A DNA stretch of 64,000 bases, from assembly GCF_019578655.1 (NCBI RefSeq), contig NC_063258.1, positions 24,184,802-24,248,801 of the forward strand, given 5' to 3'. Below are positions 60,151 to 64,000 of this stretch, piece after piece. The notes below the pieces were generated by a model. It did not search any database. It had not been told where the DNA came from and was given only the letters and a program-made list of their open reading frames with translations. Every line of letters begins with the position of its first letter. The first letter of the stretch is position 1. The position numbers and the translations under genes are program-made. This DNA comes from Ricinus communis. Taxonomy: Eukaryota; Streptophyta; Magnoliopsida; Malpighiales; Euphorbiaceae.

Positions 60151-63100
60151 TTTATTAGCTGTGATTGGAAAAAGGTTTTGTAAAAGAAGCTAAAATTATA
60201 ATAAAATTAAGCCAAAAGATTTGAAATGTGTAGGTATAAGTCCTTGTCTTGTACCAATCACAACTAATCCACTTTTCTTTATGATAGGTCCCTTTTTACA
60301 CCTTAAACCACAGATATGCCTTGCCACTATCAACTCATAAAAATGATTATCTTCCTTTCTTTAATAAATCTCTTCTCAGATAGTTCTTTATAAGGATAGC
60401 TAGCTAGCTCATTTGTACTTGGGCATTTTTTGGAAGATAACCCTAAGCTATAAGCCCCATGCACTGAACTGGAATGACCATAGAAAGAATTTGCTTGTTT
60501 TTATGTATAATATCTAAAAGTATTATGCATATGACTAATGTAAGTTCTGATGATGCCAGAATCATTAAAGAGAAAGATGAGTGAATTTAAAATGTTGTTT
60601 TATTTATGGATATATGCATATTCTCTAATGTAAACATAACTAATAAAAACATATACTTATTGTTATTAGATCCATTGCTTCTTTTCTTTTGAAGGCAGAT
60701 ACATTTTTTATCATCACAAAAAATCTGTAGTTGCATATAAATTATTAGACTAAAGTATGTTTATACATTAAATATCCAACATTGGAATAATAATTAAAGT
60801 TAAAATTATAACTAAAGGCTTATGATTACTTCTATCAATCTTTTCTCATTTAGAAATTTTGGGAGCATTCTGGAATATTTATATACACACACATACAGCA
60901 ACATGTTTTTCTTTAGCTCTTTATCCAAAAAAAAATAAATTCTGATTCTATTTTAGTCAATCAATCATTTTATATATATATATATATACACACAGAGACA
61001 TTCCAAAGGCAGTTCTATGTCAATTACTGCATGGCAGACTTAGAATCAGAATTTTTTATGTTTTCTATTTTGTTATAGTTATATTTATTATAAAATATTT
61101 CTAAAATACCAAAATAATTTTTTTAATATATTTTTTTCTATGTTTATCAATAATGTATCATATTAAAGTAAATTTATTTTTTTGATTATTTTATAATAAG
61201 ATGTCTGAAAGATAATTTTGATATACCTGAAAATACCAAATAATATAACGATATATATATATGATTTTAGAAAAAATTAAAAATTCACAATAGTATACCA
61301 ATAAGATATTGTTAATATACTTTTAGCTGTATATTTATGAATGTTTTGATTAAAGTTATAATATAAATCATTACTCAGTGGTATAAAAAGATACTATAAT
61401 CATATTTAAAATATATATTTTTCTGCATCTTTTAAAAAAAATTTATGTTATAATTTAATATATTATAATCATTTATTGATACATATTTTAATGTAAAAAG
61501 GTTATTTTTGATATAATTTATGCTTCTTATTGTTAATATGCTTCATATCTTATTTTTTGAATTTTTTAAATTATTTTAGTTACATATAAAAATACTAAAA
61601 GATACTTGCAATATATATATTAAAACCATTTTTATTGTAGTATATTTATGATATACATTTAAAATTTTATTTTCTAATTTTTTTAAATCAATATTTTTAT
61701 TAAAGATATTAATGAGACATTTTAAAATATCTTTTCGTTATGTATTTATTTTTTATTAAAAATGATTTTATTTAAGGTTAATAATTGAATTGACTAAAAG
61801 ATACCAAAAAGATATTAGAAAAATATTATTAATATATCTTATAATATTATAAATTTTTTAAATTCATCAGTTTTTTAAAATTAAATAAAAGATCAAACTA
61901 AAATGGTATGACATGAAAGTTCTTCAATATTTTTTATTATAATATTATATTTATAATAGTCTTTTGTATTTTTTGACAAAAATATAAAGCATATATTTGT
62001 TTTCTTAAAATACAATAAATTGTAATTATAGTTTGTTTATTTCAAATTTGATACATTCTACTAAGAGTTATTTTTATCTATTGTATGAGCTTCGAAAACT
62101 CACACATTGTTACTAAATTGTGAGTATTAGATTGATTTGAATATTTATTTGAAATTAAATTAAAAAGAAAACTGAAGATTAATAGCTTTAAATCAACCAT
62201 TTGTTTGTTTGATTTTCTATTTTTGTTTCAGTCTTACAGTAGTAGCAGTAAAAATTTTATTGGATTTAAATACATCACGTGGCAAATTTAATATTTTGTT
62301 TCTTATTTTATAACAACAACGATTATGTAAAAAAAAAATATCTATTTTTGGTAGAGAAAAATTAAAAATTTGAAAACTGTAAAAACAAATTTCTTTGAGT
62401 TTTGTAACCATATAAATAAACATGAAGACAAAATCTGATGGTCCAAATCTTGTATATATGTAATTTTTCCATAATTAAAATGGCATTTCTGTTTGGTAGG
62501 GGGGGTGACAAAGGGAATACTTGCTCATCCTATTTGGAATTAAAATAAAAGTTTATAGTCAACTCTGGGGTTGTATCTTTTTTTTTTTTTTTTTTTTAAT
62601 AAGACAAGGGAATGAAGAGAATTTGGTGTAGAGAAGAAGAGTAGCTAATTCCATAAAGGAAGTACACAACCTTAATAATTGTAATAAGACTATATAAAAA
62701 TAAAAATAAAAAGATCATCTGAAAATCAATTTAGAAAACAAAGAATGGAATACAATATGTGGAAAGTAAAAGGAGACAAAAGCAGGTTCAGAAGTTCAAT
62801 TTTTTAATATAAAATAAAATAAATAAACTAATAATCTAATAAAAGTATGGTTTGTCTATAAAATTCATACTTAATAATCTTCATCTAATAATTTAATGAT
62901 GCATAGAGAAGGAAAACTACATTTGCCTCCACAGATAGGGTCTGTGACATTACCCTATAAACTACTTAAATTCTTTTATAAAGATTTCTATAAATAATAT
63001 TCATATTTTAATTTATGTCTTGTATATTTTTTGAACATTTATAATAATACTCTCTTAAAATCTAATGCTCCGTCCATTGGCATCTTTATAGCCAAAAATT

Positions 63101-64000
63101 CTAAGGATTTCTAGTACGAATCCCCTTGACATGCAAAGCATATAAGAAAATGAAATCTAAAAATCTGTCCTCACTGCTTCTCCATTACCATTACCATTAC
63201 CATAATGAGAAGTAAGAAATAATTCTAAGCGTTTCTGGCGCACAAAAAGGAGAAATAATTAAAATATTTTAGGAATTTTAACAGGGCCATCTGAACCCAC
63301 AGACAGATAGACAAATGGGTTTGGAATTAGGTGGATAAGTCTTAGAAAGAACTCGCATGGGTTTTAAGTTTGAAATAGACACCTAAATGGGTTCCACAAA
63401 TTGACTTCCTATATACATAAACTATAAGCATATGTGCAACTTTAAAGATCACATTACTCAGCTTTAAACCTACAACAATGGCTCAAAGACAATTAAAAAG
63501 ATGCTAAACAATTCAATAAAGTATAATATTGTTTAATAAAACAAGTTGGTAATTGAGAAAGCATGGGACTTGTATTCAGAGTTAGGTATGTGATAGAAAA
63601 CCCATCTACTAGTTCTATAGGAGTTGATACTTTTGAGATCTCAAAATTTATTTATTAGAGAATGTAAAGGCAGTAGCTTTTTTTAATGTCCATAATTGAA
63701 ACAAATAGGGCTATTAAAATGGGCTCCACTGCAGCATGCCTATGCTAAACCAGATGTCAATGGTTACTTGTATGTGAGGTTACATCTTACTGTTGAGCCT
63801 ATAACCTGTAGAATCTTTAAACAGAATATATCCTGAACTGCTGTCTTTTTCTCAAGTTGACAAGGTTCTGGCAAAAGCCTGATTAGTTTAAGCTTCAGTT
63901 TAGCCTACAAAAATGTGCCAGAATGCTCTTGCTTTCATTATATGCAAGGCATTCAAATGATATAACAAAATATAAAAATGGGTAACCCATTTAATTAGTT

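Larger units (their letters stand above)
57761..64000. other. A/T-rich intergenic DNA to the window edge
   Basis: No gene seen on either strand. It contains a three-copy 28-29 bp tandem repeat (57980-58075), an AAT trinucleotide run (60126-60150) and several AT runs (for example 60971-60989). It also has a G/T-rich stretch with GGTTC/GGTTCTG phrases (59466-59600). The last 700 bp are of more moderate composition and might approach a gene outside the window. Confidence 0.6.

Noticed and set aside
1..64000. CRISPR arrays, operons, rRNA and tRNA genes
   Set aside because: No regularly spaced direct repeats, no rRNA sequence and no complete tRNA cloverleaf were seen. The sequence is a plant nuclear genome.

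Overview
This is a 64 kb stretch of a plant nuclear genome, almost certainly a eudicot. The signs are a very A/T-rich background full of TA and GA microsatellites, spliced genes with GT-AG introns, a canonical plant miR156 hairpin, retrotransposon remains, and proteins of plant-only families (CIPK kinase, RAV-type AP2/B3 factor, S-protein homologue, LRL-type bHLH). A rosid, possibly a member of the Malpighiales such as a Euphorbiaceae species, is my guess from the general look of the proteins. It is not proven by the sequence.

Layout. 1-6.6 kb: gene-free A/T-rich DNA with a duplicated, SINE-like repeat at 5.5-6.1 kb. 6.7-8.3 kb: intronless CIPK6 kinase gene (+) behind a long leader with two overlapping short upstream ORFs. 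8.3-13.6 kb: non-coding DNA with further copies of the SINE-like repeat. 13.6-14.8 kb: a decayed copia-type LTR carrying degenerate mini-repeats. 17,570-20,591: a 3.0 kb solo LTR with TG...CA ends and a 5-bp target-site duplication. 24.5-25.0 kb: a secreted S-protein homologue (+). 25.4-26.5 kb: a RAV-like AP2/B3 transcription factor (-), tail to tail with it. 26.5-36 kb: no long ORF, but several well-formed minus-strand splice-site pairs. 36.26-36.38 kb: a MIR156 hairpin (-). 37-43.6 kb: A/T-rich. 43.6-44.5 kb: LINE fragment (-). 45.56-46.12 kb: three-exon COA6-like cytochrome c oxidase assembly gene (+). 46.1-51.5 kb: repeats, including a copia-LTR-like piece. 51.55-54.61 kb: seven-exon bHLH gene of the LRL/bHLH66-69-82 group (-). 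54.9-64 kb: A/T-rich, with one more LINE fragment at 57.5 kb.

The genes do not form a pathway. CIPK6 acts in calcium/CBL signalling, MIR156 in juvenile-to-adult phase timing through SPL factors, the RAV-like protein in transcriptional repression, COA6 in mitochondrial respiration, and the LRL bHLH in root-hair/tip-growth programmes. What ties them together is gene order. CIPK6-MIR156-LRL matches, as I recall, Arabidopsis At4g30960 (CIPK6)-At4g30972 (MIR156B)-At4g30980 (LRL2). COA6-LRL matches At5g58005-At5g58010 (LRL3). The window therefore looks like an old conserved block inflated by repeats. The most interesting unexplained signal is the set of short spliced exons downstream of the MIR156 hairpin, which share one continuous reading frame. 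There is also a splice acceptor just upstream of the RAV start codon, which needs a donor exon further upstream.
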